This document shows positions 32,462 to 45,005 of a stretch of DNA of 64,000 nucleotides, piece after piece. The number at the start of each line of letters is the position of its first letter. Within the stretch, counting starts at the first letter, position 1. Origin of the DNA: Diphasiastrum complanatum. Taxonomy: Eukaryota; Streptophyta; Lycopodiopsida; Lycopodiales; Lycopodiaceae. The notes below the pieces were generated by a model. The model made no database searches. It was not told the DNA's origin and saw nothing but the letters and a program-made list of their open reading frames with translations. Where the stretch lies: assembly GCA_029204225.1 (NCBI GenBank), contig CM055112.1:22944578-23008577 (forward strand). Reading direction: 5' to 3'. The position numbers were made by a program, and so were the translations under genes.

Positions 32462-34985
32462 AATGTTGATTAACGGTGCACTTCGGTCAAACCATAATCT
32501 GGCGATGGCTTTGCGATTCGACTTTCGTGTATTTTGCAAACTGATTCAGAGAGATGGAATTCTTGAGAGTAGAAGGAGGGTGAAGGGATGAGTAGGAGAA
32601 GGTTAAACTCCAACACGAGACTGCTCCTCTGTTTCTCGAACAAATCTTTGTTTAAGGCCTTTGTGAAGATGCCAGCAACCATCTTCTTTGTTCCAATGAA
32701 AGTAGTCTGCAGTTTCTTCTTTTCGATCAGATCCCTTATCAAGTGGTAATTGATTGCAATGTGTTTTGTTCTTGAGTGAAACACAGGATCCTTTGTCAGG
32801 TGTATTGTAGATGTATTGTCCATCTGCAAAATCAAGGGCTCATTTCTCATTTCACCTAGTTCGTCAAGGAATTGTTTGAGCCAAGTGATTTCATTGGCCA
32901 TCTTCGCTGCTGCTACATATTCTGCTTCGCAGGATAACTGAGCTGCGATGGTCTACTTTTTGCTGACCCAGAGAATTGTTGCTCCTGCTGCGATGGTACA
33001 TCCTCTGAGACACTTTTACAGTCATCCTCGAGAGATGCTTAGCTAGCATCACTGTATGAAAGCATCTGGAATCCTGCAACACGAGAATAACAATATCCAA
33101 AATCCTTTGTCAGTTGAAGGTAGTGCAAGATTCGCTTCACGATCTTCCAATGAGTCGAGCCTGGATTTGTACTAAATTGGCTCATCCTGAAGCAATGTCA
33201 GGACGTGTGTTATCTGCAAGATACATTAGTGATCCGATTAACTTCTTGTATGGTATATGCTCCATCAATTCTCTTTTTTCTTCAGTCTTCGCACAATCTT
33301 CATTCGTCAAGATTGTTTCTGCAAGCATTGGAATATTTGCTCCTTTGCAATTCATCATCCTGAAATCTTCTAGGATTTTATGGGCATATCTGAACTGATG
33401 AAGGTACAACTTCCCTTCGTCATAGTTTCTGTCAATCTGTAAGCCAAAATAACATCTGGCTTCTCCTAGGGTCTGCAATCTCAATATGTTTCAAGATGTC
33501 GCACTTCACCTCAACAATAAGTTCTTCACTTTTGCAGAGTATCAGGGTGTCGTCCACATATACAGCTACATTGATGATCTTCCCATCTATAATTCTTACA
33601 TAAACATTGGAATCAGCTATTAGTGGCTTGAATCTAAAGGATTTCAGGACATGATCTTTCTTTTTATACCATTGTCGTGCTGATTGCTTCAGACCATATA
33701 TAATCTTGTGCATTCTGCATGCATAAGTAGGAAGTGAGTTCGAAATGTAGCCTAGAGGTTGATCCATGTAGACTTCGTCATCTAGCTCACCATGTAAAAA
33801 CATTGTCTTTTCATCCACGATGTGAATCTTGAGATCATAAGCGACAGCGTACACATACAAAAGGCGTAGGGACGAATGTTTCACGACAGGAGAGAAGGTC
33901 TCAGTATAGTTGATACCATATCTCTGAGAGAAACTCTTCTCTACAAGTCTGGCTTTATACTTTGATATTTTTCTATTCGGTCCATACTTCAGCTTGTATA
34001 CCCACTTGTATTGTAAAGTCTTTCGCTTATCTGGTAATGGCTGCAATGTCCATACCTCATTCTTCTTCATGGATTCCATCTCCTCGTTCATGGCTTGGAT
34101 CCACTTGTCCTTCTCTAGACATTCAATTGCTTCCTCGAATGTCTGTGATTCTCCACTGAATCCACAAAACTCTTCAAATGTAGAAGCTGAGCTACCTGGC
34201 ACAAATCTTGTTGGCGCTCTTCGTTCTCTTGTTGATATTCTGGGAGATCCTTTTGATATTGCAGTGCTCTTGCCTTTATCTATTCTTCTAGGTCCGGAAC
34301 TACTTCGGTTTACAAGTGTTGTAGCAGTAGGCTAGCTTGCGAATCTTTCTTCGTCTGATTCGTCACCTGACTGAGGTGCAACTCAAACATCTTTGTCTGA
34401 TTGTTCCTCCTCTGCTCCCTCTGTCGTGGTTGGTAGATCATAATATTGTCTTTCAAGGATTTCATAATTGACATGATCATTGTTGGCCATTCTTCTGGTC
34501 TCATCGAACTTGACGTCTTTGACTGTCTTCACTATGTTTGTCTCTGGCATATAGATTCTGTAGTATGACGAATGATTGTCATATCCTATAAGATATCCTT
34601 GTTCTGCTTTCTCATCAAGCTTCTTTCGAAGCTTGTCAGGAACATGTGCATATGCTGCACAACCAAAGATTTGAATATGAGTCAGATTGGGCCTTCTACC
34701 CCACAGTAGTTTGTGTGGTGTTGTGTGAGGAACACTAGATTTTCTTGTCTTGTTCTGAATGTAGACAGCTATAGCTACTGCTTCAGCCCACAACACTCTT
34801 GGAGCCTTCGAATAGGCCATCGTGCACCTAGCAGCTTCCATAAGAGTGCTGTTCTTTCTTTCTATAACACCATTGTGCTGCGATGTATAGGATGTTGTCC
34901 TTCTGTGAATGATTCCTCGATCATTGCAGAAATCAGTGAATCAGTTTGAGATGTATTCTCCACCTCGATCTGTTTTGCTTCACCC
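32462..34985 (-). pseudogene. Copia pol remnant (integrase C-part, RT, RNase H)
   Basis: Minus-strand reading starts mid-integrase (GGEYIS, RTTSYTSQHNGVIERKNSTL, MEAARCTMAYSKAPR), then KLLWGRRPNLTHIQIFGCAA and GYDNHSSYYRIYMPE. RT follows with KWIQAMNEEMESMKKNEVW, YKWVYKLKYGPN, IHIVDEKTMFLHGELDDEVY, YGLKQSARQWYKK and VAVYVDDTLILCKS (YVDD kept). RNase H has SVRGCTIAAGATILWVSKK, SCEAEYVAAAKMANEITWL, QMDNTSTIHLTKDPVFH and KKMVAGIFTKALNKDLFE. The frame changes several times (near 33440 and 33100-32890). Gag, protease and the first half of integrase are missing. A copy of the same family lies at 56098-56980. Confidence 0.85.
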
Positions 34986-37036
34986 TGTTTCTTGTTGTCG
35001 CGTCATTTGACCTTCTCCTGTTGTTCGTATTGTTCGCGAACATTTTGTCTTCGAGGTCTTCATTTTTTTGAGATATTTGTCAATTTGGGAGTCGATAGCT
35101 AGTAGAGCTTTGGTAGTAGAAACACTTTGTTTCTTCACTTTCTACATAGAGTATACTATTCTATATAGAATACATGGTCAACCAATTTTGATCCTTTCCG
35201 CAAGGATCTAACAAACGCATCCTTTGATGACACCATAATAACTTGGAGAATGCATAGGCATTTCCTTGGAGTTATCAAAAACTAGTGGAGTCATTTTGGA
35301 ATCTTCGATTGGATCTAACAGATAGGGAAGATTTTGGATAGATGTGCTTCTCTTAATGGAATCTATTAAGGAAAAAGATTTCGTAGATGAAGAATTCCCT
35401 CTCTAGTGTTGTCCCATTTACGTAAGCAAGTTGTTCAGCACTTTGGATACCAAGCTGAATATATGTAATGAGTTTTTATAAGTACAAGATGGTCATGGTG
35501 TTGCACGGTGAATAGTAGATCGATGGCCCAATCATGTAAAACAAGTGTGCACATAGCCAAGGCCATTTCAACAATATAAGACATACACTACATACTTTTG
35601 GCAACTTCATGATTGTGAATGTCTCCTAACTCCTTTAACTCACCCATTAAGTTTCTTGATTGTGATTGGCCATTTGTATTGCCATGGTGGTGGGTTCCAA
35701 TTTCAAAGTCTTGAGTGTCTCACACAATATATTGTACGTGATAATTATTTCAGATATGCCACCAATTTGGGTTCCATAAAAAATTGAAATTGTTAACTTG
35801 TAGTCATAGAGGGGGTGATATATCAACCTCCATCAAAAAGGTGATATGAATGTATTCACTTTAATTATCTTTGTGGTGGAATTGAAAGCAAACAACTGGT
35901 AATGTGATGATTCTAATAAATTCAACTAACAATATTCTATAGAGGACGATAACTATACTTAGATTAGCTTGGATTCATATGGTGCAATTTTTATTAGCTG
36001 GCCAGTAGACATATTGAACTATATTATTTAGAACATCCACAATGTGATATTCTTCAAGCTCTATAGTTGGGAGCTCGACAAGAGATTATGGATCTTCCTT
36101 AGCACATGTGTGAGTAACAAGACTCTTCTTGTTCTTCACAACTACAAAGGGAGGGGGATCATAATATGCTTGACCTAGGGGCAAAAAGATGGATTTTGCC
36201 GTGGTGTATGTATATTATCTACTTTTTTGTTGCTTTTCAAAATTTGCATAAAATTCCTCCATTCCTCCCTACTTAGTATTTGAGAGGGTTCCGACTCTCG
36301 TCTCTTTGAGTGCTTTTCATCTTTGATGTACTTTTGTATAAAGTCCTTAATCCATGATAAACTTTATGAGAGGAAAAAAAAAATTACATATGAAACAATT
36401 TTATGCATGGTGTTACAAATACATTAGTGGGCTCCAACAAATTATTGGCCTTTCAAAATCATATCTTTATCGCATTAAAAAAGGATACGTTTCATATTCA
36501 TTGCATACTAGCCTCTAAAAAAGTGACCTCAAAAACATTTGTACTCTTGTGGTTTTAGCCTTTAAAAAAGTGACTTCAAAAACATTTATACACTTGTGGT
36601 TTCAGACTACATTGTTTTGCAAGTCCCAATTTTAAAATGGTCCCCGAATGGTTCATGGAGGGAAAACGGGTATCCCCTTAGAAACTTAGGGCCTTTTCAC
36701 ATGCAAAGCTCGGCCCATTCTTGACTTAGGCAGTGGGTCAGGCCTATGCTGCCGAGTTTGAAAGTGGATCCATATTGCTCCAGGCGAAGGGATTTGTCGC
36801 TAGTATGCAATCATCCTCTCGGCAGCCATTGTCGAAATGTTTTTGAAAGTGTAATACACGGACCCGACTCGTATTAAAATTTTAAATACCCGGCCAAACA
36901 ATGGTCTCAAGTTTCAATCCCACCATCCCAAAAGCTCCATGTCAATCCACTTCCTATCCACTCTCCAATGATGCTGCCGCCCGTCAACTTACATTGTAAA
37001 AAATTACAAACCTGCAACTTGAACGCTTATTTGTGA
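34986..37036. other. no gene recognised
   Basis: About 2 kb with no assignable frame. The one structure I can support is a 47-bp tandem duplication at 36511-36557 and 36558-36604 (CTAAAAAAGTGACCTCAAAA against TTAAAAAAGTGACTTCAAAA). Confidence 0.45.
36511..36604. repeat. 47-bp tandem duplication
   Basis: Two adjacent 47-base copies, each ending CTTGTGGTTT(T/C)AG, with six or so substitutions between them. Confidence 0.9.
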
Positions 37037-37400
37037 GTAAATAAATAATGGTAGGGGGGGGGGGGAGGATATAAGACTTGTCGAATTGCGACAGTCTGCA
37101 AAGCGACGTTACAGCCGCCGACCGTCAACTGTCAGTCTGCGGACACATTCCTGACTGTGGCCGTGTGACCAGACTTTTTTTAATGTTGGGGCCCCCGGCG
37201 GTGACCGGGTACCTACCCACAAATTTTATTTCTGTGAGCTCCCGTGACCACATACACGTCTATCTGGTAGGTCACAGGTCACATGTAGAAGATGCTGACG
37301 ACCCAGTCCACGGGCCACATGGATCCAGTGCCCACGCCCCAGTCCGTTCCCTTTTAGCCTTTAGGGGTGGGGTCCTTTCTGTTTTGTCCCTCTTGAGGCC
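37037..37400. other. local GC- and CpG-rich block after a G run
   Basis: A run of 13 G near 37045-37057 is followed by about 300 bp with clearly more GC and CpG than its surroundings (GCGACGTTACAGCCGCCGACC, CCCCCGGCGGTGACCGGG). A 115-codon plus frame (37078-37425) has only a TTG start and matches no family, so I do not call it. A decayed promoter or a transposon end are possible readings. Confidence 0.45.
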
Positions 37401-38189
37401 GGTTGATTGTCATGTGGGGCTTTGAAATTTGTTTTCAATATCTAAAAGAAAAAAATTCCCTTGTGTACATTATGTACTTTGATTGGTTGTTTTTTGAAAT
37501 AACGTATGATTATGTACAATATGTACTTTGAATGGTCCTTTTTGGAGCAAAGAAGAGGAAGGCATGATCTTTTATTAGAGCCTTGTGCTCTAGGACTTTG
37601 TGTGTACCCGAGGGGTGAGCGTATTCCTCACCACAACCACCACCACTGGAGTGACAATGGTGGAGTTCCATAGATTCTAGGTAGGGGAAATATATCGCCA
37701 TCTGCCATCTTCCACCACCATTAGTGCTAGTGGTGGTCATAGATCTAAGGGTGAGGAAACATACCACCATCTACCATCTTCGAAGATAGTGGTATCACCC
37801 ACCATCTTTACTAAAGGGTTGCTACACCACCATTGTCACGAGATGATGTCTTGACTAGGGCAAAAAATTGGACTACATCAAGCTTTGTCCTACATAATGC
37901 ATCTTGGTTTCCAAGGGAGCCTTGAATTGGGACCAAAGAAACTTTGGATGCCAAGGTTTTCACCTAAGCCAACCTTTGGATGTATCTCTTACAAAATGTC
38001 TAGTGTTTTTGCAATTGCTTTAGTTTGACAGTTTTTAGAAAAGTGGTCCTTGTGACAAACTTTTCTTATGGAGAGACAATGACCTAGTTTTCCGTCAAGG
38101 GCGGGGGGCCCAATGCCCCCATACATTCCTCGACGTATTGCCATAATTTGTTTTTTTTTTTATATGCATTTTTGGAAGTTTCTGGAGAA

Positions 38190-39000
38190 TGGGCCTCTGA
38201 ACGGAATTTTCATGTCCACATAAAAGTATTGGTGAAAGGTTTAAATCCTTAAAGAGCACACACAAATTATGTCATTTAGGTTGGCATGGTTATCAAGAAT
38301 CTCGAGTGTCCATTGGTTTTCTATGTTTAGTACAATCAATTTTCACGTGATTTTGTTTTCAATATAAATGTTACATCATCATGTACAATTTGCACTAGAA
38401 TGGACTTTCAAGTGACCGAGTGGTGATAAGGATCATTTGTGTACTTAGGGTGAGCTCAATTACCCAATTCATTTTTCTCTTTTAGGGTGGGTGGTTCATT
38501 CTTTTTCCTATTGAGGGCAAGTCCATTTTCTTGTAGTTTTGTTTTTAATATCGCATCAAAATGTACAAAAATACAAAATTGGTCTCTCTGGAACTTTAGC
38601 AGTGGTAAAGGACAACTTCGTAGTTACCAAGTGAGGACCACTTCCATAATTGGGGCAAGCTCAAGTGTCCAACTGGTTCACTACTTTAAGGGCGGTCCAT
38701 TTCCTCCAACTCTTGGTGTTTTTTATATTGCATCATTATGCACAATATGTACGGTAATGGTCTTTCCAATGACCTTGACTGTTGGTAGGGGTCATTTGCA
38801 TAGTTATGAGACGCTCAAGTGCCTAGTATATTCTCTACATTTAGGGTGGTCCATTGTTTTTTTGCTATTAAGAGCAATCAGTTTTCATGTGGTTCTTGGT
38901 TGTTAATATTGCATTGTCATGTACAATATCACTAAAATGGTCTTTCTAGTGACCTTTAGTAGTAGTAAGGGTCCATTTGCATAGTCAAGAAGCAAAATTT
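38190..39000. repeat. degenerate tandem repeat, period about 180 bp, 4 or more copies
   Basis: The anchor ATGTACAAT or a close variant falls at 38381, 38561, 38738 and 38919, spacings of 180, 177 and 181 bases. Each unit then carries AATGGTCTTTC, a GTGACC word, GGTCATTTG, GCTCAAGTG, GGGTGGTCCATT and TTTTCATGTGG in the same order. Partial anchors at 37470 and 37513 suggest that the array once reached further left. Units are strongly diverged (several differences per 20 bases), so the array is old. Confidence 0.85.
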
Positions 39001-40590
39001 ATTTGTGTATTAATGGCGAGCTCGATAGGGCGAGATAACTTTCAATATAACCCCAACCACCATAAAGGTCTCTAGAAAGGTCATTCCATTGTGTAAATGA
39101 TGAGAAAAAACCTTTATTACTCTTACCAATTATGATTGTAAATTGTGCTGTAGAAAATTTTTGGATGCCATTTTCCAATGATATAATGATTTACGGGATT
39201 GGTAAAAGTTACTAGGGACAATGAAAATTGTATGGGCATGGTTTTGATAATGAACTTTTATGACTTACAGAGGAAGTAAAATTTATGGAGGGGACTTTTC
39301 CACCATATAATAATATCCATTTGTTGGTCAAATCCTTTGAGTCTAGCGTACATCACATAGTAAATTCAAGCCAAGCAAATGCTCAAAAAACCTTCTTCAA
39401 GACTAGCATGAAAGTGCTACAATTTTGGATGACTATTGATTTGTTGTCGTCAAAATTTTGCACTTCGGTTCTTTTGGGACTAAAAATCTTTCAAATCCTA
39501 AGTTTTGCCTTTAAATGTTGTATGCAAAATTTGACAAATTAATCAAATCACCTTAAGAAACATATCTTTACGTGGTTTTATAATGTCTTGATTCTAAAAA
39601 AATTGTCCCCTTCCAAGAAGCTAACCTCATTTGAAGTCAAAATCCTTCAAGCTAGATCCATCCTAATTTGACAAGCAAACAAAACCAACAACTCATCCAT
39701 CAATAACATTGAAGCTTTCAAAGAGGATGAAATTCCTTGTTGACTTGGAAATCCTTTATCAACACAAACTTTGGATAATAGAGAATTATGATAATCTCAA
39801 TTGGATTAGTGAAGTATGGAGACCCTTATTTTAGCTCTCTCAAAAGGAACCAATTTTTTTTGAGATATCAAAAATTTGGGTAGAGAAACTACACTTTTCT
39901 TGCCATAGGAACATACTAATTTGGTTTCTCCATTATTCTAGAAGTAAGAAGTAATGAAAACCAACAAGATCCAAAACTCCATACTTGGCTATTCCTCTTT
40001 AGATCTTACTCCAAGTATGCACACTACATGAAACATGAGCATCATAAAAAATGAAGTAGCAACAATTATCAACCAACCCAAAAGTAGGTGGAAAAAGTAT
40101 CTCCTTTGTGCTCTCCTCTTCCGATCTAAACCTAAAAAATGTGTTAGATTGATTGATGATCCTCCAACCTCCATGCCAAAAACTCTAAAAGTTAATTTGT
40201 GCCACATAACTTTCCTAGCCAAGCACCGATGCCTCTTTGTAGAACTTTGCATGACTTGACTACCAAAAACAAAAGGTAGTTGATGAATGGAGATTGTTGA
40301 GCTTGATGGCATGATCCAAGACGTGATCAAAACTTGCATCATCCCAACCTATTGATCTTTGATAAGCAAGTATTTCTTTAAATCACAAGTCAATAGAAAT
40401 CACTTGGAAATCTAAACAAGCCATATTTGGTGAAATTGAAGAGACTTTTGACAATTCAAAATCTGTTGAAGGACATGATGTTGAAGAGGTTACCAAACAA
40501 CACAAAAGTGCTCAAACAAACAATGTAATAGGTGGAGAATCCTCAACCTTTGCATGAGAGTGGTTCTTAATCAATGGCAATAACTATAAT
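39001..40590. other. no gene recognised
   Basis: AT-rich sequence. Frames near 39285-39542 (plus) and 39989-40342 (minus) are under 120 codons and match no family I know. The prose-like AT-rich sequence could hide a very decayed non-LTR element, but I find no diagnostic motif. Confidence 0.4.
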
Positions 40591-41207
40591 AGGATCAATA
40601 TATGAGCTGGAGCCTAAATCAAACTAAAAGTATATATTAGAATAAACATCAAAATTGATTACTTACAAGACGTAAGATTCAAAAAGTACAGAACATAAGT
40701 ACGCTTCTCCATAGTTATTTGTAAATGATAAATCTCTTATTGTTTCGTCTGATCAGTTGAATACTTCAACGCTGCAATATTCAATACATACATCATTATT
40801 TGGCTACGGAATCACTTTAGTGCTAATGATTTCAAAGTTAGTTGCTCAAAGATTGAACATGACTTCTGCCATTATAGCTTTGTTCAATTATTGATAGGTG
40901 TAGTCATGCATTAGGAAATAAGGCTCGTCCCACTGCGCTTGATAGTTTGTTTACAGACTTCGAATTATCGAGTCGACATTTCATTCCTCTTTCCAACATG
41001 ATATCAAAGCTCTACTACTATTATATACCCTTCATGGTATCAAAGCAATATCATTAAATATTGCTCACAATATCAAGTCAGAGCGCACTTGCTCTTAATC
41101 TTCAATTTGTGGTATCAAATTTCAGTATCAGATGATTGATTTCCAATTTTAGCGCAGCATGACATCATTCTTAAGTCATCGATTTAATCGACAAAATAAA
41201 GTTTCAA
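40591..41207 (+). other. Copia 5' LTR end, primer binding site and leader
   Basis: TTTCCAACA ends at 40998 and is followed by TGATATCAAAGCTC (40999-41012). This matches the initiator tRNA-Met site TGGTATCAGAGCTC with two changes, and the LTR end CA is in place. A second TGGTATCAAAGC lies at 41036. The gag start follows at 41208. The 5' edge of the LTR cannot be placed because no second LTR copy is visible downstream. Confidence 0.6.
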
Positions 41208-44040
41208 ATGGATTCTCAAAGTAAAGTTGGTCTCATTGCAGACAAGCTGAATCGATACAATTACTATCTGTGGAAATTCAAGATGAAGATCTTGCTAATC
41301 ACCAACAAGTTGTGGGATGTTGTCACAGATATTGAAGTGAAGCTTGAAGATGACACAACCGACTCAAAGTGAAAATCGAAGGATGGTAAAGCTTTCACGC
41401 TTATTAATCTCAATATATCAGACATTGAGATTGGCCACAGATCTGAAACACAAACTTCGAAAGAAGTATGGAACATCCTGAGCTCACTATATGATGTGAG
41501 GGACGTGACTTATAAGTTGCATCTCATAAGAAAATTCTTCACTCTCAAGATGTCGAATGGTGAACTACTTCAATTAACCAATTTAAGAATCTCTTGCAAC
41601 AAATGGCAGCTGTTGGATCGATCATCGACAATCAAGATGCAATCATGACATTGCTTTCAAGCTTTTTTTCTACATACGAGACATGGGTGATAATCATATC
41701 GAAACACTTAGATTTACTCTTACTAGAGTTATCACTATGTTGTTGCAAGAAGACAATCAAAGAAGACAAGATACCTCTTCGACTTCATCATCTCATGCTC
41801 GATATGTCAATAAAGGCTCAAAACGACAAAAGAAGAAAAGCTTTAAGTAGTTCACTTCAAATCAGAAGCCAACACAAAGTCAAGAATAATTATTAAATCC
41901 ACAGTCGAAGAAGAAGATGTTTTGTAAGTACTCTAATTGCACTAATCATGAAATCCAGGATTGTAGGGTACTAAAAGCAAAGAATGCCAACAAGCAACTA
42001 GATCAACAGACAAATGCAGTCGCAGTGTCATCTCTATCCCCTGATCTCAACATGGACGAGGAGCGTTTACGGTGAAAAATCAAAACGTGCAATTCGATAA
42101 TTCTTGGTTTACGGATTCTGGAGATACTCAACATATGACCAATCATCGTGAGCATTTTCACTCCTATACATCTTACAGTGCAAAGAAATACGTTCATCTT
42201 GGCGATGATAGCACACACACTATCGAAGGTGAAGGCACTATAAGATTAAAGTTCCAGCATGATCAATTCAAACTACTATCAAATGTCTTGTATGTACCTA
42301 AATTCTCTACGAATCTATTATCAGTAAGTAGAATTACTGATTTAGGTCATAGGGTAGAGTTTGAGTCTGATCAATTCCAAATTATTGATAGGACAAATAA
42401 GATCTTTGCACTCGGCAAGAGGCATGTATGCTTATATAGACTGGTGCACTGTTATTTAGACACTAGTGTAACCTTAAAAACCTATGTTCTTGTCAATAAA
42501 GCATTACTTTGGAATTATAAATTAGGACACTTGAATCATACATCTATGTTGAACATGTCTAGACAATCCCCAGCACTTAATCTCGACTATCCAACCAACA
42601 AAGTTGACCTCCCTGTCTGTCATAGCTTCATCTTTGGAAAATATAGACTAGGATTCCTTTTAGATCGAGTTGTAGGCACGCATCAAAAGATGTTCTAGAT
42701 GTTGTTCATTCAGATATATGTGGTCCAATGCAAACTCTATCATTGCTTGATGAAAAGTATTTCATAACATTCCTTGACGAATACTCCAGAAGAACAGTTG
42801 TTTATTTTATTAAGCAAAAATTGGAGGCTTTCAAAATCTTTCGACAATTCAAAGAGCTTGTAGAAATGGAAACTGGTAAAAGAATTAAAGCATTGAGGTT
42901 CAACAATGGGAGAGAGTACATATCTACTGAATTTAAGGAGTATTGCCTTAACAACGGCATTGAGAAATAATACATTACCTCCTATTCACCTTAGTTGAAT
43001 GGACTTGATGAGAGAAATAACAGAAGGCTTAGTCAAATCGGCCAAGTGTATGCTTGCTCATGCGACACTTCCGAAATCCTTTTGGACTGAAGCTTTTTCC
43101 ACCGCAGCCTATATTCAAAATAGATGTCCGACTAAAGGTCTCTTAGACAACACACCATATGAAGTTTGGACAGGCTCCAAACCATCATTATTGAAGTAAC
43201 GAGTTTTTGAACGTATCGCTTATGAGCAAATATTGCAAGATTTTAGGAAGAAGCTCGACTTCTAGAGTATCAAATCTATTTTCATCAGCTACACTACTTC
43301 AGATAAAGCTTATAAGTTGTATGATTTTGTCGAGTCGAGTCGATCCTGTTGAGTCGAAGATATTCACTAGTCGGGATATCATCTTCATCAAAGATCAGTT
43401 TATCGACCTCAAAGGTGAGGTCAAAGCTCATCTATCGGACTCTCCCGAATTATTAGACACTTATGTTCCCAAGTCAACTATTCCTATTGAGGATCCTAGC
43501 TCGTCTACTTTGGACGAACAACTTATCAACAACGAATTCAAAGAAGATGATGTTGCAACTCAACAACTACAACATGATGAAAATAATCAATTTCGCTCAT
43601 TACCCATAGGATCGACAAGAGAACGTAGACCACCTATAAGGTATATCGACGAGTCTGCATCCTATCTTGTTCAAGAGCCAACCACTGTTGAAGAGGCACT
43701 CAATCAGCCCGATTCCGATCTTTGGAAGGAAGCTATGGATAAAGAGTATTCATCTCTTATCAAGAACCGGACTTGGACTATTGTCGAATTACCTGCCAGC
43801 AGAAATGTAGTTAATTGCAAATGGATGTTCACTTAATCAAATACAAGGCAGATGTAAGTATCGATCGAAGAAAAGCTCAACTTGTCGCCATAGGATTTTC
43901 TCAAGTAAATAATGTCGACTACATTGAGACTTTCAGTCCAGTAGTTAAACATTCTTCAATCAGACTTCTATTGTCATTTGTTGCTGCAGCAGAGTTAGAG
44001 GTACATCAAATGGATGTAGACAACATATCTTAATGGAGTT
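41208..44040 (+). pseudogene. Copia gag-pol remnant with damaged catalytic motifs
   Basis: Gag starts MDSQSKVGLIADKLNRYNYY and, after shifts, continues with LLQQMAAVGSIIDNQDAIM. The zinc knuckle reads CKYSNCTNHEIQDC, its second Cys changed to Ser. Protease is SWFTDSGDTQHM (DSGA changed to DSGD). Pre-integrase has LLWNYKLGHLNHTSM. Integrase has YFITFLDEYSRRTVVYF and KALRFNNGREY, so the second catalytic Asp is now Asn. Then come SFWTEAFSTAAYIQNRCPTK, a linker, the RT start EPTTVEEALNQPDSDLWKEA, CKWMF, and IETFSPVVKHSSIRLLLSF ending at MDVDN. The rest of RT and RNase H are absent. It has at least four frame changes. Same family as 22202-23622. Confidence 0.85.
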
Positions 44041-44640
44041 ATTGAAGAAGATATTTACATAATGCAACTCGAAGAAGAAAAACTTCCACAATTGGAAGGA
44101 GAACATGAACATAAAAATGATGAAGAAACTCAGCCACCTACCTAGGAGTATCCGACTAGCATTCACTTGCGCAAATATACTAGGATTTGAAAACCATTTG
44201 TGAGGATATTCAGAAGTCTATAATCCAATGCAATCATAAATTTTGAGTATTGTGATAGCATTGAAGAACCAACTACATATGCAGAAGCCATTAAATGTCT
44301 AGAAAGTGAATTCTGAAAACAAACCATGTATGAGGAAATGCAATCTATGAAGAAAAATTAAGCATGGACTCTCTCTAGTGCCATTATCAGAAAATACAAA
44401 ACTGATAGATTGCAAATGGGTCTTTAAGAATAATATAAAATTAGATGGAGGCATCGCAAGATAAAGGCCCAACTTGTTGCAAAGGGATATGCTCATAAAT
44501 ATGGTATAAATTATTTTGACGCCTATTTTTTTATGGTCAAAATGTCTTGTATCAAGTTTCTTCTAGCATATGTAGCAAAGTACAATCTAGAGATTCGACA
44601 TATTGATGTAGAAACATCCTTCCTTCATGGTAATTTGAAG
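44041..44640 (+). pseudogene. second Copia RT N-terminal fragment
   Basis: It follows directly on the truncated RT above. The reading shows DIYIMQLEEEKLPQLEGEHE, then EEPTTYAEAIKCLESEF, EEMQSMKKN, KAQLVAKGYAHKYGINYFDA and LLAYVAKYNLEIRHIDVETS ending FLHGN. This repeats the RT start that already occurs at 43670-44030, so two RT beginnings lie in tandem. It has several stops. It ends in an AC microsatellite. Confidence 0.75.
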
Positions 44641-44647
44641 GTGGACA

Positions 44648-44668
44648 TACACACACACACACACACAT
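44648..44668. repeat. (AC)n microsatellite
   Basis: About ten AC units at the broken end of a Copia RT fragment. Confidence 0.95.
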
Positions 44669-44779
44669 ATACTGGTGAAGAGTGCCCGTCGTTGACGGGC
44701 AATGGAGGCCGATCTAGGTGGCGGCCGATGATTTGGATGATGGCCGATCTCGCACATCTCGCATCTCAAATATCAAACA

Positions 44780-45005
44780 TTCGAGTCTTTGGAAAAATTC
44801 GAGCCTTAAGAAAAATTTGAGCCTCGAAAAAATTTGAGTCTTCGAAAAAATTCTAGTCTTTGGAAAATAAAATCGAGTCTTTCAAAAAATTCATGTTTTC
44901 GTAAAAATGCGAGTCTTTTGAAAAATTCAACTTGACAATACAAAGGGTCCTTCAATCCTTTGGAGAAATTTGAGTCGTTGGGAAAATTCGATCCTTTGGA
45001 GTTAA
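44780..45005. repeat. 18-bp minisatellite
   Basis: About ten imperfect units near ATTCGAGTCTTTGGAAAA (also ATTTGAGCCTCGAAAAA, ATTTGAGTCTTCGAAAAA and ATGCGAGTCTTTTGAAAA), spaced 17-22 bases. A run of 14 A lies just downstream near 45044. Confidence 0.85.

Noticed and set aside
37430-39000. Centromere assignment based on the 180-bp repeat and the CENH3-like pseudogene
   Set aside because: A pseudogene does not mark a centromere, and the array has only about four diverged monomers. The 8-kb proximity is not evidence.
39989-40342. 117-codon minus frame as a host gene or LINE protein
   Set aside because: There is no start context, no motif (endonuclease or RT) and an equally open frame on the other strand.
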